A stretch of 64,000 nt of DNA from Beroe forskalii (taxonomy: Eukaryota > Ctenophora > Nuda > Beroida > Beroidae). Every line of letters starts with the position of its first letter. Position 1 is the stretch's first letter. Under the pieces are notes generated by a model. That model had not been told where the DNA came from and ran no database searches. It was given only the letters and a program-made list of their open reading frames with translations. Below are positions 10,776 through 22,018 of this stretch, in pieces. Made by a program: the position numbers and the translations under genes. The stretch spans positions 682,001 through 746,000 of the forward strand of contig WFMF01000022.1 of assembly GCA_011033025.1 (NCBI GenBank). The letters are read 5' to 3'.

Positions 10776-11200
10776 AACACAACCTCCTCAAATTTGATTG
10801 TAATTAGTAATGTTGTTAAGTTAAATTATTTGCATATTTTTTTTTAAATATTTTTTTAAATTATTTGCATATACTGTAGTGACTACAAAGATGACTGTAT
10901 TTGTTCTACAAAGAACATGTTATATATTAGAAGTAAATGAATAAATAAATGAATTCATTTAAAATTGTCTAATTTTATTTACAAATTTGACTTTGGGTAA
11001 GTTACAAATGCAGCCTGGCATCGAGCTCAGGAAGTCACAAAACTGTGGCCTTATTTTTGTAAATGTTTTCAAATAATTCTGCATATTACAGTATTCATTT
11101 TAATCCAATTAATTTTCATCAAACAATTATTGTATATTAACGGGTCACAACTAATTATTTGGACAAATTTCATGCACTTTTTCGGGTGGTTAATGTGTAA
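10776..11200. other. AT-rich DNA without recognised features
   Basis: Low-complexity T/A stretches (10,830-10,870) and unique AT-rich sequence. No gene, RNA or repeat ends were recognised. Confidence 0.4.
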
Positions 11201-11433
11201 GGCGCCCGTAACGTTCGTTGGTCGATCGATTGGAATTGGTCGATCGATCAACTTCATTTGATCGACTGATGTGTTTTGAATAGAAAATCTTTGAGCTAGT
11301 AGGGAAACAACTAAATATTGCTCATTTTAACACGATTCAAGTCATTAGGGACCAGTAAAACAAATCATTCGTTCCAATGGAGTTGATCGATCGACCAATT
11401 CCATTCAATCGACCGACGAACGTTACGGGCGCC
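11201..11433. mobile_element. MITE with GGCGCCCGTAACGTTCG inverted ends (family M1)
   Basis: Left end GGCGCCCGTAACGTTCGTTG and right end (reverse complement) GGCGCCCGTAACGTTCGTCG continue inward as GGTCGATCGA-rich inverted repeats. The centre carries 'gaaaatctttgagctagtag', which recurs at about 23,260 and, in the opposite orientation with divergence, at about 25,680. No clear target duplication was seen. Confidence 0.75.
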
Positions 11434-13140
11434 TGATTTGGATATAAATATTTTGAAAGTTTAAAGATGAAGAATGACACCATGGGAACATTATAAAAAT
11501 CATTTTTATCTCAATTACGAGCCGATTTGTACCTGGAAGTGGAAAATTGTTCTGTACAAATTTGAAGAAGTAGCTTCTTGATCTAATGTAAGCTATAAAG
11601 CGTTTTACAAATTGTCAACATTTATTTATTTGTTTATTTTTAATATTGGCTACAGGGACATTGTTAGTGGTTTTTATCCCGGTTTCTTCATGCAAACCTC
11701 TAGTTGAGATCCCATTGAAGACCTCTACATATGTCCAAATCCACGTTACGTAACGCACACTTTTTACTCAATTTTGAGGATTCAAAGGTCAAGGCAGCCA
11801 AATTGAAGTCATCACAGCACTATTCCTTGCTTTAGAGACAAACTTCAAACATTCATTGAGCCTATTTGATGTTTTGAATGAGAATTGGTTGCACAGAAAA
11901 TTTTACACAAGCCATCAAAAATGTTACGTAACGCACAGGACTGGATCAAATAAAATCAATTGACAGAATTTGATCACAAAAGTCAGTTCCATGTGAGCGA
12001 ATGGGGAGTTCACACTAGTTTCTAATGATAGAAGAATATATAAACTTTAAGTTTAACAATGCTTTTATTGGTTGATGCACCCCATTTTCTTTTACCAGGC
12101 TCACATAATTTGTTACGTAATGCACAAAATGCCTGTTACGTAATGCACAAATTTTCCTCACTGTGAATAGACCTATTTTATACTGTTCTATTGACATAGT
12201 AAGGCCTCAATTAGATGCAGGAGCAATCAAGGTCCTCAATCTAAAAAAATCTTGGTGGTTCTATCAATTTCAGTCCCATATTAGGCCATCAAAGTGTAGC
12301 AAAAAAATTGGATCAATTTTCTATGATTTTACTGTCATACTCAGAATATTTCATTTCTGACAGGGTTAAGATCACTCTTGGTATCACCCAGCAACTTTAT
12401 AAGATGAATAATGGCCGATTCCTATCGTGAGAGGGCCAAATTCAACGATTTTCGAATTTGCTAGTAGAAAAAGATGTTTTTTCATGTGTCACAAAGTGGC
12501 AAATTTTTGAGAAAATCACTTTTTGAGGCCATTAAAGCACAATTCCTCAAGGGCATTGATATCTTATACCCCTGAATACATTTTTGATAGCATTTAGGTT
12601 CTAGAAAAAGAAAATTTATCGATTTATGCTTTGATTTTCTAATGTATGTGGGATTGAATGACTAAATACTAAATTTTTCTTTGTAATTCTTTTCTAAGTT
12701 GAAATTTACTTTACATTCCTTATCTGTAAGTTATTACAGAATTTTCTGATTAGAAATGGATATTTCTTGCAGTTTCTTTCATTGAAAATTAATTGAAAAG
12801 TTTTGTGCATTACGTAACGTTACGTAACGCACAAGGCCATATTGTCTAAATTTGATCAGTCTAAGCTTTCACACATGTGCCATGACGACCAAAAGTATCC
12901 AAAACAGCTGAAAATGAGTTTTCGGCATAAATGGAAATGAATTAAGGCTTTTACAAAACTTTTTGCATCATTTTGTTACGTGAACGCACATCAATTGTCC
13001 CCAAAGAGTTTGAACGTCACTTCAAAATAGTTAGAGAAAGCGATTATTCATATTAAAATATGAATCAAACTAGATCAAAAAGTCCACTATGGAGCAAAAA
13101 TTATTCCCTTGATTACAAATATAAGCATTCTTTATGATAA
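11434..13140. repeat. Non-coding region with dispersed GTTACGTAACGCAC motifs
   Basis: The palindrome TTACGTAA (or TTACGTGA), usually followed by YGCAC, occurs at about 11,744, 11,923, 12,112, 12,136, 12,808 and 12,819, with a TTACGTGAACGCAC variant near 12,975. No long repeat unit is shared around the motifs, and no protein-coding sequence was recognised. It may be the body of an old transposon or a cluster of bZIP-type binding sites. Confidence 0.45.
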
Positions 13141-13483
13141 TTCAAAAATGCCATTAATTGAGGGCTGAACATTGTCCAAAAGTAGCCCTACTCAATCGCG
13201 CAAATCGTCGAGGTCTTTCAATATTTTTTTTGATGCGGTTTTTGCATCATTTAGAGGAAAGTCTTAGCTTTCATTTGAAGTCAAAGCTTTTTGCTGGACT
13301 GATGATTTCAAATTTCAAAATTTTTTCTCGTTTTCGTGGATTTGCCCATATATTGTTTGTGGAAAATCAAGAGAATTCTTTGCTTCCTGCACCAAAAATT
13401 AGTTGTGACCCATTACTTGTAATGTTAGCTTTTGTTTACTTATTGACTTAACCTGACAATATTTTTGGATATCATTATGATTA

Positions 13484-13622
13484 AGGCACCTGCATCATTC
13501 CGCGTCAATCGAATGAATTGATTAAATGAATAACGCACACAATTGCGCGCGCTTGCATTTTGTGTATTGTGTGCATTTTTCATTTGATCAAACCATTTGA
13601 TCGACGCGGAACGATGAAACCA
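13484..13622. mobile_element. Small hairpin MITE
   Basis: CATCATTCCGCGTCAATCGA at the left is inverted at the right (TCGACGCGGAACGATG). The inversion continues through 'tgaattgattaaatga' and 'cgcacacaat' to a GC-rich centre, giving a hairpin of about 140 bp. The right end abuts a 95-bp tandem duplication. Confidence 0.6.
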
Positions 13623-13805
13623 CCTAAGACTTCGATGGGTTGCCTAATACAGATTTTGTATTTGACTTGGTGCCCTGCCCTCAGCACAACCTAGTTGCTT
13701 CTATTTCAATGAAACCACCTAAGACTTTGATGGGTTGCCCAATACAGATTTTGTATTTGACTTGGTGCCCTGCCCTCAGCACAACCTAGTTGCTTCTATT
13801 TCAAT
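13616..13805. repeat. Tandem duplication, 2 x 95 bp
   Basis: The sequence starting 'gaaaccacctaagacttcga' at 13,616 is repeated from 13,711 with very few differences. It appears to be a recent local duplication that begins exactly in the right end of the MITE. Confidence 0.85.
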
Positions 13806-14063
13806 TTCAGTGCTGTTAAACATTATTTGTTGAATTGAGTTGAATGTATGTTTATATTGTATTTGATGAATTATATAACTAATGATTCATCATTTGCCCA
13901 GAAATTCATGTCAAGAATGACAGAAGCAAAAGTTATTGACAAATCTCATGGATTTATGCAAGAAATTATCAACAATCAATTTGACAGAAAGAAATTTGAT
14001 CTTGAGGGGACCATCAAAAAGGTTGGTAACTCCTTTAGAACGTTTTTAACTAAATATCTAATA

Positions 14064-14125
14064 CTAGCAGGCCCAATGGGCCTGCTAATACATAGTTCAC
14101 TCGGCGGCGCTACGTTGGGCCGGCT
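14064..14125 (-). mobile_element. Truncated Helitron-like unit, 3' end
   Basis: CTAG followed on the plus strand by the palindrome GCAGGCCCAATGGGCCTGC and 'agttcactcggcggcgctac' matches, in reverse, the 3' end of the units arrayed at 52,374-56,161. Only about 60 bp is recognisable. Confidence 0.55.
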
Positions 14126-14169
14126 AGATAATACAGGACCAAATAATAAGCTCTCAAAATTTTTATGAA

Positions 14170-15299
14170 GGAGCAAAATTTACCATTATTCGTTGGTAAC
14201 TTTTATTAATGCTGGACCCTGCAAGTTTTGATTATTATAATTTGCTCTTGTAAGATATAGTTCAATCTGAAAATTAAAACCGAGTATCGTATTCATACTG
14301 AACGTTGAATTAAAGCATTGATTCATGCCAAAATCGCAATGTACTTATGCCCAAATTAGATTTAATTTGATTTTGCTTTTGTTCAATCTTAGATTGCTCT
14401 AAATTCACATTTTTCTGTTACCATCGACCGACGTCTGTCTCAGATTTATGAAGAGATGCTATCAGAAACAGCCTCCACGATGCCAGCCATAAGGTCGTCC
14501 TCTGTCTTCAGATCTTCAATTTCAAACGAAAAACAGTAAACACGCCGTTCTTTCAAATGTTAAAATGCAGCAGTCAACAACGTATCAGGAAGCACTCGCA
14601 TAGAACTGATCATAATCTGCACGTGCAGAATACGTGTATCCATAGCAACGGTGCGACTTAGCCCAGCTTAGCCTTCGTCTCTCTTGATATTTTTTGGCAA
14701 GCTCAAATTTAAACTGTGCGCCCGCACAGACAGACATAATTCACGTGCTCTTACGAAATTATATATAAGATTGTACTGTAATGGCCCAGAAACAAAAATA
14801 TGGGGAAGAATTCTGTTGATGTGCAGAATATTCATTTGATCATTGGGCTTGCTTTTCCCCAAATATGAAAAAATTGTAGGAGGATCTTTGACAAAATATG
14901 CATTTAATGATTCATTGAAATTCAATTCAATTATAAATTTTAGGGGCATGTTTAAAGGCCCCTGAACGCAAAATTTTGACTTTGGCTAATTCTATAGATC
15001 TTAGGGCGTGAAGTACAATGTACTTTGTCCCACCCTCTAACTCTAATTAGTTTAGCTGCTATCAGCGATTGAAAATAGGTAGGGCAGCAGAGAATTCATG
15101 TTTACATACCATAATTTGAATAAACGGCAATCTTTGATGCCTCATAATTAGACTTCTGAACTATCAATTTTGACCAAGGTTTTTTGGTGAGTGGGTCAAA
15201 ACATTGTCTAGATGATAAAATGGTTGCCAAGTATGTAAAATCATTTTTACGGATGAATAATCGCATTTTAATTTACCACATGAATATCCACTGTTGCCC
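14170..15299. other. Unique non-coding DNA
   Basis: No gene recognised. It contains one X-box-like half (ccatagcaac near 14,640) and a GCACGTGC palindrome near 14,620. The short open frames here show no protein features. Confidence 0.35.
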
Positions 15300-15304
15300 T
15301 ATAC

Positions 15305-15851
15305 CACCCCCGGAACGCGAGGTACCGCAGCTGCTAGTACTTTGTGCGCAGTTTTGGGAAACGCAGCAATTTTGCAACGATATTGCCCCATTTCATATAC
15401 TAAAAGTAGGATAGAGTAATTTTGAAGATGGCCATTCGATAGAACACAGCACAGGGAGTTCAGTGGTGTAAAGATCATTGGAATACGATTTTCATGACAG
15501 AAGTTATGATCAATAACACCGCAGCAGAAAACGAGGTTTTCAAGTAGCGCTATGTTCAGCGATTCACTGTGAAGCTCAGGAACATGATATCGAAAATCTA
15601 TGATCAACCTACACTGCAGAATTTTATCCTCTATCGATTCCCGAAGGTCCCAAGTCTCTATCTTCAAAAATGTGGATTTCTATAAAGAAAAACCCCGAGA
15701 GGGTGTAAAAAGTACATTACTGTCTACGAATGAGGTACCGCAGCACTGTTACGTGAGACTGCGCGCGTGTGTTGTGTGTGGTGGAGCGCAAACAAATCTT
15801 GTTCCAAGTTCATTTCTGTGTGTTTGCTCGTACGTGTGTTTGGCTTGTTAC
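15305..15851 (+). repeat. Left inverted arm of the 4.4-kb element
   Basis: Inverted copy of 19,191-19,747 with only scattered differences. It contains the hairpin-prone GGTACCGCAG motif twice (15,321 and 15,734), and ends at 'ggcttgtta', after which the arms diverge. Confidence 0.85.
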
Positions 15852-16221
15852 CGATTTCGCATGGTTTTCGCCTTTCTTTCAACCTTTACTGTTTACACGG
15901 GTCATTTTGTGGCTTGAACATGACGTTGTGTACTAGTACAGAACTACCCTTGTATAGAAACTTGTAGTTGTATACTTTTGGTATTTTGCTTTGTAACTAC
16001 TAACTTCTTAACTTTAGAAATGGCCATTCGAACAGTGAGCAACCTACAAATGTTACTCAATGGCCGGCATGCAGAAATGAGGGATTCCCTTGAAATTGGG
16101 AAAAGGTCCAAAAGTTGTGATAATGCTTGAAAATAAGGCAAATGCTCGAAAAGCGAGGAAAAAGTTCGCTTGTAGAGCCAGGGGGTTTCTCTGAGGTACG
16201 GGAGGGGTTTTCACTGTTCAG

Positions 16222-17405
16222 ATGTGGGTTATGAGTGGAGAGGGGTGTGTTAAGAGTGGAGAGGGGCGTGTCACGACTCACGAGTGGAGAAGGGTAGGTT
16301 ATGAGTGGAGAGGGGTGTGTTATGAGTGGAAAGGGGTAGGTTATGAGTGGAGAGGGGTGTGTTATAAGAGGAGAGGGGTGACGTATGATTGGATAGAGGT
16401 GTGTTAAGAGAGGAGAAGGGTGTGTTATGAGTGGAGAGGGGGTGTGTTATGAGTTCTGAGGGGTTTGTTTTGGGTTCAGAGCTGTGGGTTATCAGTGGAG
16501 AGGGGTGGGTTATGAGTGGAGAGGGTTGTGTTTTGAGTAAATAGGGGCGGTTTATGAGTAAATAGGGGTGTGTTATGACTGGAAAGGGGTCGGTTATGAG
16601 TGGAGAGGGGTGTGTTATGGGTGGAGAGTGGTGTGTTATGAGTAAATGGGGGTGTGTTATGAGTGGGGAGGGGTAAGTTAATAAGTTATGAGTGAGGAGG
16701 GGTGGGTTATGAGTGGAGAGGGGTGTGTTATGAGTGGAGAGGGGTGTGTTACGAGTGGAGAGGGGTGTGTTATGAGTAAATAGGGTTGTGTTATGAGTGG
16801 GGAGGGGTGGGTTATGAGTGGGGAGGGGTGGCTTATGAGTGGGGAGGGGTGGGTTATGAGTGGGGAGTGTCATGAGTGGTGAGGGGCGTGTTATGGGTGG
16901 AGAGGGGTGTGTAATAAGTAAATAGGGGTGGTTTATGAGTGGAGAGGGGTGTGTCACGAGTGGAGAGGGGTGTGTTCAGAGTGGAGAGGGGTGTGTCACG
17001 AGTGGAGAGGGGTGTGTTAAGAGTGGAGTGTCACGACTCACGAGAGGAGAGGGGTAGGTTATGAGTGGAGAGGAGTGTGTTATAAGAGGAGAGTGGTGAC
17101 TTATGATTGGATAGAGGTGTGTTAAGAGAGGAGAAGGGTGTGTTATGAGTGGAGAGGGGGTGTGTTATGAGTTCAGAGGGGTTTGTTTTGGGTTCAGAGC
17201 TGTGGGTTATCAGTGGAGAGGGGTGGGTTATGAGTGGAGAGGGTTGTGTTTTGAGTAAATAGGGGCGGTTTATGAGTAAATTGGGGTGTGTTATGACTGG
17301 AAAGGGGTCAGTTATGAGTGGAGAGGGGTGTGGTATGAGCTGAGAGTGGTGTGTTATGAGTGGAGAGGGGTGTGTTTTGAGTTAATAGGGGCGTGTTGTG
17401 AGTGT
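16222..17405. repeat. 21-bp minisatellite (TTATGAGTGGAGAGGGGTGTG)n
   Basis: More than 50 imperfect 21-bp units. A higher-order block of about 290 bp (about 16,340-16,625) is repeated at about 17,054-17,335. Because 21 is a multiple of three, the minus strand has a 228-codon open frame (16,271-16,957) made of the heptapeptide THNTPLS. I regard that frame as a by-product of the repeat. Confidence 0.85.
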
Positions 17406-17550
17406 CTTTCTGCGGTCTTTGTTATTAGCCCGTTTAGGCAATTTGTTTGATTCCATTATCTGGATAATCTAATTTCATAGATTAAAACCAAGATATTGCA
17501 GCCATCAATTTTGTCCCTGCCGTAACGCCTATTTGTCAAAGCCTAATCCT

Positions 17551-17652
17551 ATGGCAAGCAAGGCCAAGGACGTAGACCTCACTAATTTGATTCTCCATGA
17601 ACTCGCCAAACTTAGTAACAACTCTGAGTTGCAAAAGGCTGCCCTGATTTAA
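17551..17652 (+). pseudogene. Short coding-like ORF between the two minisatellites
   Basis: ATG at 17,551 opens 33 codons beginning MASKAKDVDLTNLILHELAK and ending KAALI before TAA. The frame stays open beyond the stop (QYRAATAA), as if one CAA had become TAA. Composition and the helical character of the peptide look protein-like, but no family was recognised. It may be the start of an old transposon gene. Confidence 0.3.
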
Positions 17653-17654
17653 CA

Positions 17655-18535
17655 GTACAGGGCAGCGACAGCAGCTTGTAATGTAAACAACACATCTTCT
17701 TCTTTTTGTAGCCTTCTCGCACTCCTGAACAACTCTATCGTACTACTGAGAAACCCTCTCAGACTCCCGAGCAATCCTCTTGTTCTCATGGGTAGCCTTG
17801 TGCTCCTAAGTATCCTAAGTAATCTCATCACACTCCTAAGTAAGCCTATCACACTCCTAAGTAAGCCTATCACACTTTTTAGTAAGCCTATCACACTCCT
17901 TAGTTAGCTTATTACAATCCTAAGTAAGCCTAAGTAAATCACATGCCATAGTAAGCCTATCACACTCCTTAGTAAGCCTATCACACTCCTAAGTAAGCCT
18001 ATCACACTCCTAAGTAAGCCTATCACACTCCTAAGTAAGCTTATCACACTCCTAAGTTGGCCTATCACACTTTTAAGTAAGCCTATCACACTCCTTAGTA
18101 AGCCTATCACACTCCTAAGTAAGCCTATCACACTCCTAAGTAAGCCTATCACACTCCTAAGTAAGCTTATCACACTCCTAAGTTGGCCTATCACACTTTT
18201 AAGTAAGCCTATCACACTCCTAAGTTAGCCTATCACACTCCTAAGTAAGCCTAAGTAAGCCTAAGTAAATCACATGCCATAGTAAGCCTATCACACTCCT
18301 TAGTAAGCCTATCACACTCCTAAGTAAGCCTATCACACTCCTAAGTAAGCCTATCACACTCCTAAGTAAGCTTATCACACTCTATGTTGGCCTATCACAC
18401 TTTTAAGTAAGCCTATCACACTCCTAAGTTAGCCTATCACACTCCTAAGTAAGCCTAAGTAAGCTTAAGTAAATCACACGCCATAGTAAGCCTATCACAC
18501 TCCTAAGTAAGCCTATCACACTCCTAAGTTAAGCC
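17655..18535 (-). repeat. 21-bp minisatellite (AAGTAAGCCTATCACACTCCT)n with coiled-coil-like antisense frame
   Basis: About 35 units of 21 bp, with a higher-order repeat marked by 'aaatcacatgccatagtaag' near 17,937 and 18,266 and a variant near 18,473. On the minus strand, one frame reads heptads LT-TAG-ECDR. The flank at 17,655-17,820 in the same frame reads 'HENKRIARESERVSQ' and 'YDRVVQECEKAT', which is charged and heptad-like. This suggests the minisatellite grew inside an old coiled-coil coding sequence whose CAG (Gln) codon had become TAG. A different frame is open but hydrophobic. Confidence 0.5.
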
Positions 18536-19190
18536 TCTCATTTTATGTGTTCCCTTTCTTTTTTAAGGTGTTCCCTCCTTTTTATAGCAATTTCCTCAAA
18601 AATAAGCCACTTTTCACCACATCTCTTCCAGGAGCTCTACCTTGGAACCGTGAGCAGATTTATGTACCCTAGATAACTTTCTAACACGAGCAATGCCATA
18701 GTACCGAATAACCACAACCTACATTCTCCAGTGTTTGACACCAGTTTTAAGGGAAAAGGTCATTCCTCGAGGGAAGACCCTTAAATTTAAAGCTTTTCCT
18801 TTAAAAAAGGGATTCCCTTAATTTGTGCATACGGACCATTCCCAACTAAGATTGCTTCATTTTCGTATCAGATTTCGTATCTATCTATAACATAACCGAT
18901 AAATATCAGCTCTGATTATTACCGTATAACTATTATATATTAAGGTATAATTTTATCTTCGAATTACAGAATTGATGTTATCTGAGCCTTGTTGCACATT
19001 TTTGGGCTTTTGCTTAATATTCGAAATGCATTATACCAGTAACATTATTATCTATAGTTCTATATTTGCTTCCATTCAAAAGTATCATGATGCATAGTGA
19101 TTGGGTTTTACAGTGGCAAAACAGCTCGTACTTCAAATCATCTAACAATATCGATTCATAGTCAATTCATACCATATTATTTGCAACATA

Positions 19191-19747
19191 GTAACAAGCC
19201 AAACACACGCACGAGCAAACACACAGAAATGAACTTGGAACAAGATTTGTTTGCGCTCTCGCATCCACCACACACAACACACGCGCGCAGTCTCACGTAA
19301 CAGTGCTGCGGTACCTCATTCGTAGACAGTAATGTACTTTTTTACACCCTCTCGGGGTTTTTCTTTATAGAAATCCACATTTTTGAAGATAGAGACTTGG
19401 GACCTTCGGGAATCGATAGAGGATAAAATTCTGCAGTGTAGGTTGATCATAGATTTTCGATATCATGTTCCTGAGCTTCACAGTGAATCGCTGAACATAG
19501 CGCTACTTGAAAACCTCGTTTTCTGCTGCGAGGTGTTATTGATCATAACTTCTGTCATGAAAGTCGTATTCCAATGATCTTTACACCACTGAACTCCCTG
19601 TGCTGTGTTCTATCGAATGGCCATCTTCAAAATTACTTTATCCTACGTTTAGTATATGAAATGGGGCAATATCGTTGCAAAATTGCTGCGTTTCCCAAAA
19701 CTGCGCACAAAGTACTAGCAGCTGCGGTACCTCGCGTTCCGGGGGTG
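19191..19747 (-). repeat. Right inverted arm of the 4.4-kb element
   Basis: Reverse-complement copy of 15,305-15,851. The 64- and 110-codon open frames in it mirror frames of the left arm and are not considered genes. Confidence 0.85.
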
Positions 19748-20937
19748 TATACCTATTTTGTTAGAATAACACGTAACATGCACTGTAATGTGCATGGGTG
19801 GAGCAGGAGCCGGGGACAGGGTTTTTTTCCCCTGGAGCCAGGGAATAATATCCTTTTTCCCCGGCTCAAATTTGACAAAATTTTCAACCTCATTGTCCAG
19901 CTTTGAGATTGACTTTGAAAGTTACTCTTTCCAGGCAATCTGGCCAATCTATAATTGTGTAAACATTCGCTTTTGTTATTTCAAGGCTACTTTACCTTGA
20001 CCAAATAAGATTATGACATCATTAACCGATATAGACTAGATTCAGTGTGGTTACTGTACGCGACTGTCATTTGATAGGCGGTTAAACCAATCAGTAATTC
20101 AGTGCTATAACACACTTTTATGATGTTACTCCCAGTGGCATAATGTAGGGAATGAGGGAATGGCAAGCCCAGCCAAATTTTGGAACAGAATCTGTGAAAT
20201 CGGACTCAAAAAGCCAAATTCACGGAAAATTGAATTAAATATTTTTTATTTAAGTGGTTGTTCGATTTTACGCCGCGCACTGCCTCACTGTGACTCATCG
20301 ACTTCGAAAAAAATGATTTTATAAAGGAGCAGCCTTTTGCGCCAATTTCCAATTAGCGGAACGCCGCGCTTCCCGAACCAGCCATTAAATTCCCAGCCCA
20401 GCCGGCTGGTTGAGGAATGTAGTGGCTGGTTTGGGGAATCTACAGATTCCTAAAAATCCCGACATATGATAAACTTCCCGGCTGTTTTAACGATTTGGAA
20501 GGTGTGGGCAGACTGTTTTTGTGATCTTTTTGTGACTTTTTTATATGCCAATCTGAAATTTGGGCAGTTCAAGGAAATGGAAAGGTTTTTTTTGCCATGG
20601 ATCGAAGCCCCTGCTTACTAAGTACTTCAAATTAAAGCTTTCATGGATTTATCAAATCTTTAGCATGGTTTAAACTACGGAAGACAGATTTAGAGTGGCA
20701 GATATTGTGCAATACATTGTGTAATATGATTCTTCATACTAGATAGATATTAAACACCCTGTACATGTCATGATTCATGACTTTTGCTGCCAGGCTGCTT
20801 GAAACACACTCTTACACACTCAATACACTATATTCTGCTAGAAAGTGTCTGAAATGGTTTCTTGAGTCATTTTAAGCAACTCACAAATAACGTGCCATGT
20901 TATAAATATATCGCGTAAAATTGTTCAATACACCATG

Positions 20938-21010
20938 CGACGATGGCCGAATGGTCTAAGCGTTAGACTGGTGCGTGCAGAGTATGGGAGTTCAAATCCA
21001 GGACGATGCA
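20938..21010 (+). tRNA. tRNA-like sequence (probable tRNA-derived remnant)
   Basis: 'TGGCCGAATGGTCTAAG' matches a Pol III A box, and 'GAGTTCAAATCCAGG' contains the B-box core GTTCAAATC about 40 bp downstream, as in Leu/Ser-type tRNAs or tRNA-derived SINEs. The acceptor and T stems pair poorly, so this is more likely a tRNA-derived remnant carried by the surrounding element than a working tRNA. Confidence 0.4.
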
Positions 21011-21167
21011 CTTTTTGAAGAATGTCGATAAATCATATTTTATGCTTTTATGGCGTGTTTCGCATTAAATGAAGCACATTCGAGGTAATTTTAGTTGATA
21101 TCTTTCGAACAATGGGACTCCAATGTTCCATAGCAAAAAATCTGCTTCTGGTATCGCAGTGAAACTA

Positions 21168-22018
21168 CAGGGTGCGCCAAAAGTCTTGTCCCCTTTTACT
21201 TTTTTGATTATTTGCAAAATAGAGCAGATATTTCAATTCTGTAAAAAGTTTCTTTAAATATAACCAAAGAATGGCGGATTCTGAGATTTTTAGGTTGCTG
21301 TGACGTCCATAGCAACCACACGAGTTCCCATAGCAACCGACCTAAATATCGAAGATTTTTGGCATTTTTGACATATAAACCAAGACCAAATTTACTGTTT
21401 TGATTGGTCATCATACAGGATAGATATTTCGATTCTGTGAGAAGTTTCAGTGATCATAACCAGTCAACGCTGAATTCAGAGATTTTCAGGTTGCTATGAC
21501 TTTTATAGCAACCACACGAGTTTCCATAGCAACCGGGTTTAAAATTCAAGGATTTTCACTGAAATTAGCCCCAAATTCCACCCAAGGAGACTACTTTGAA
21601 CATGCATTGAACCCCTATTGAATTAGATTCACTGTAATTGAACATTTTGTAGTGTTTACTACCCTTTCTACCAGCGATAAAATTGAAATAAATGGCAATT
21701 AGCGAGTTTCATTTTTTAAAGAAGCCCAGATTCTTCCATTTTGAGTCTGGTTGCTATGGAAACTCGTGTGTATGATGACCAAACAAAACAGTAAATTTGG
21801 TCTTGATCTATATGTCAAAAATGCCAAAAATCTTCGATCTTTAGGTCGGTTGCTATGGGAACTCGTGTGGTTGCTATGGACGTCACAGCAACCTAAAAAT
21901 CTCAGAATCCGCCATTCTTTGGTTATATTTAAAGGAACTTTTTACAAAATCGAAATATCTGCTGTATTTTTCAAATAATCGAAAAAGTAAAAGGGGACAA
22001 GACTTTTGGCGCACCCTG
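21168..22018. mobile_element. Mariner-like foldback MITE (CAGGGTGCGCCAAAAGTC ends, TA duplication)
   Basis: Inverted ends CAGGGTGCGCCAAAAGTCTT extend as arms of about 245 bp (21,168-21,413 and 21,770-22,018). TA lies on both sides (21,166-21,167 and 22,019-22,020). These features fit Tc1/mariner. The arms contain repeated X-box-like motifs (for example GTTGCTATGGGAACTC). The centre contains a diverged direct copy of an arm segment (21,415-21,560). No transposase was seen. Confidence 0.8.

Larger units (their letters stand above)
15305..19747. mobile_element. 4.4-kb element with ~550-bp inverted arms, 5-bp target duplication TATAC
   Basis: The left arm (15,305-15,851) and right arm (19,191-19,747) are near-identical inverted copies; both begin CACCCCCGGAACGCGAGG. 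TATAC directly precedes the left end (15,300-15,304) and directly follows the right end (19,748-19,752). This supports one element rather than two chance insertions. The interior carries two unrelated 21-bp minisatellites and a short coding-like remnant (17,551-17,652). A 5-bp duplication with CAC ends would fit Transib-like transposition, but the next bases do not resemble known Transib ends and no transposase was seen. Confidence 0.8.

Noticed and set aside
10800-11000. Bacterial-type promoters or terminators
   Set aside because: The window is clearly eukaryotic; AT-rich runs give many chance matches.
13848-14168. 106-codon ORF
   Set aside because: Its second half runs through a Helitron-like repeat end; no recognised domain.
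15305-15320. Transib/ProtoRAG element (CAC ends, 5-bp duplication)
   Set aside because: Only CAC and the duplication length agree; no heptamer/nonamer-like sequence and no transposase.
15299-15917. Overlapping ORFs of 105-122 codons in the left arm
   Set aside because: Antisense and sense frames of a transposon arm, mirrored in the right arm; not protein-like.
16271-16957. 228-codon minus-strand ORF of THNTPLS repeats
   Set aside because: It follows exactly from a 21-bp minisatellite without stops in that frame; no start context or non-repetitive domain.
17904-18215. 103-codon hydrophobic LLRSVIG repeat ORF
   Set aside because: Product of the 21-bp repeat; a different frame of the same strand looks more like old coding sequence.
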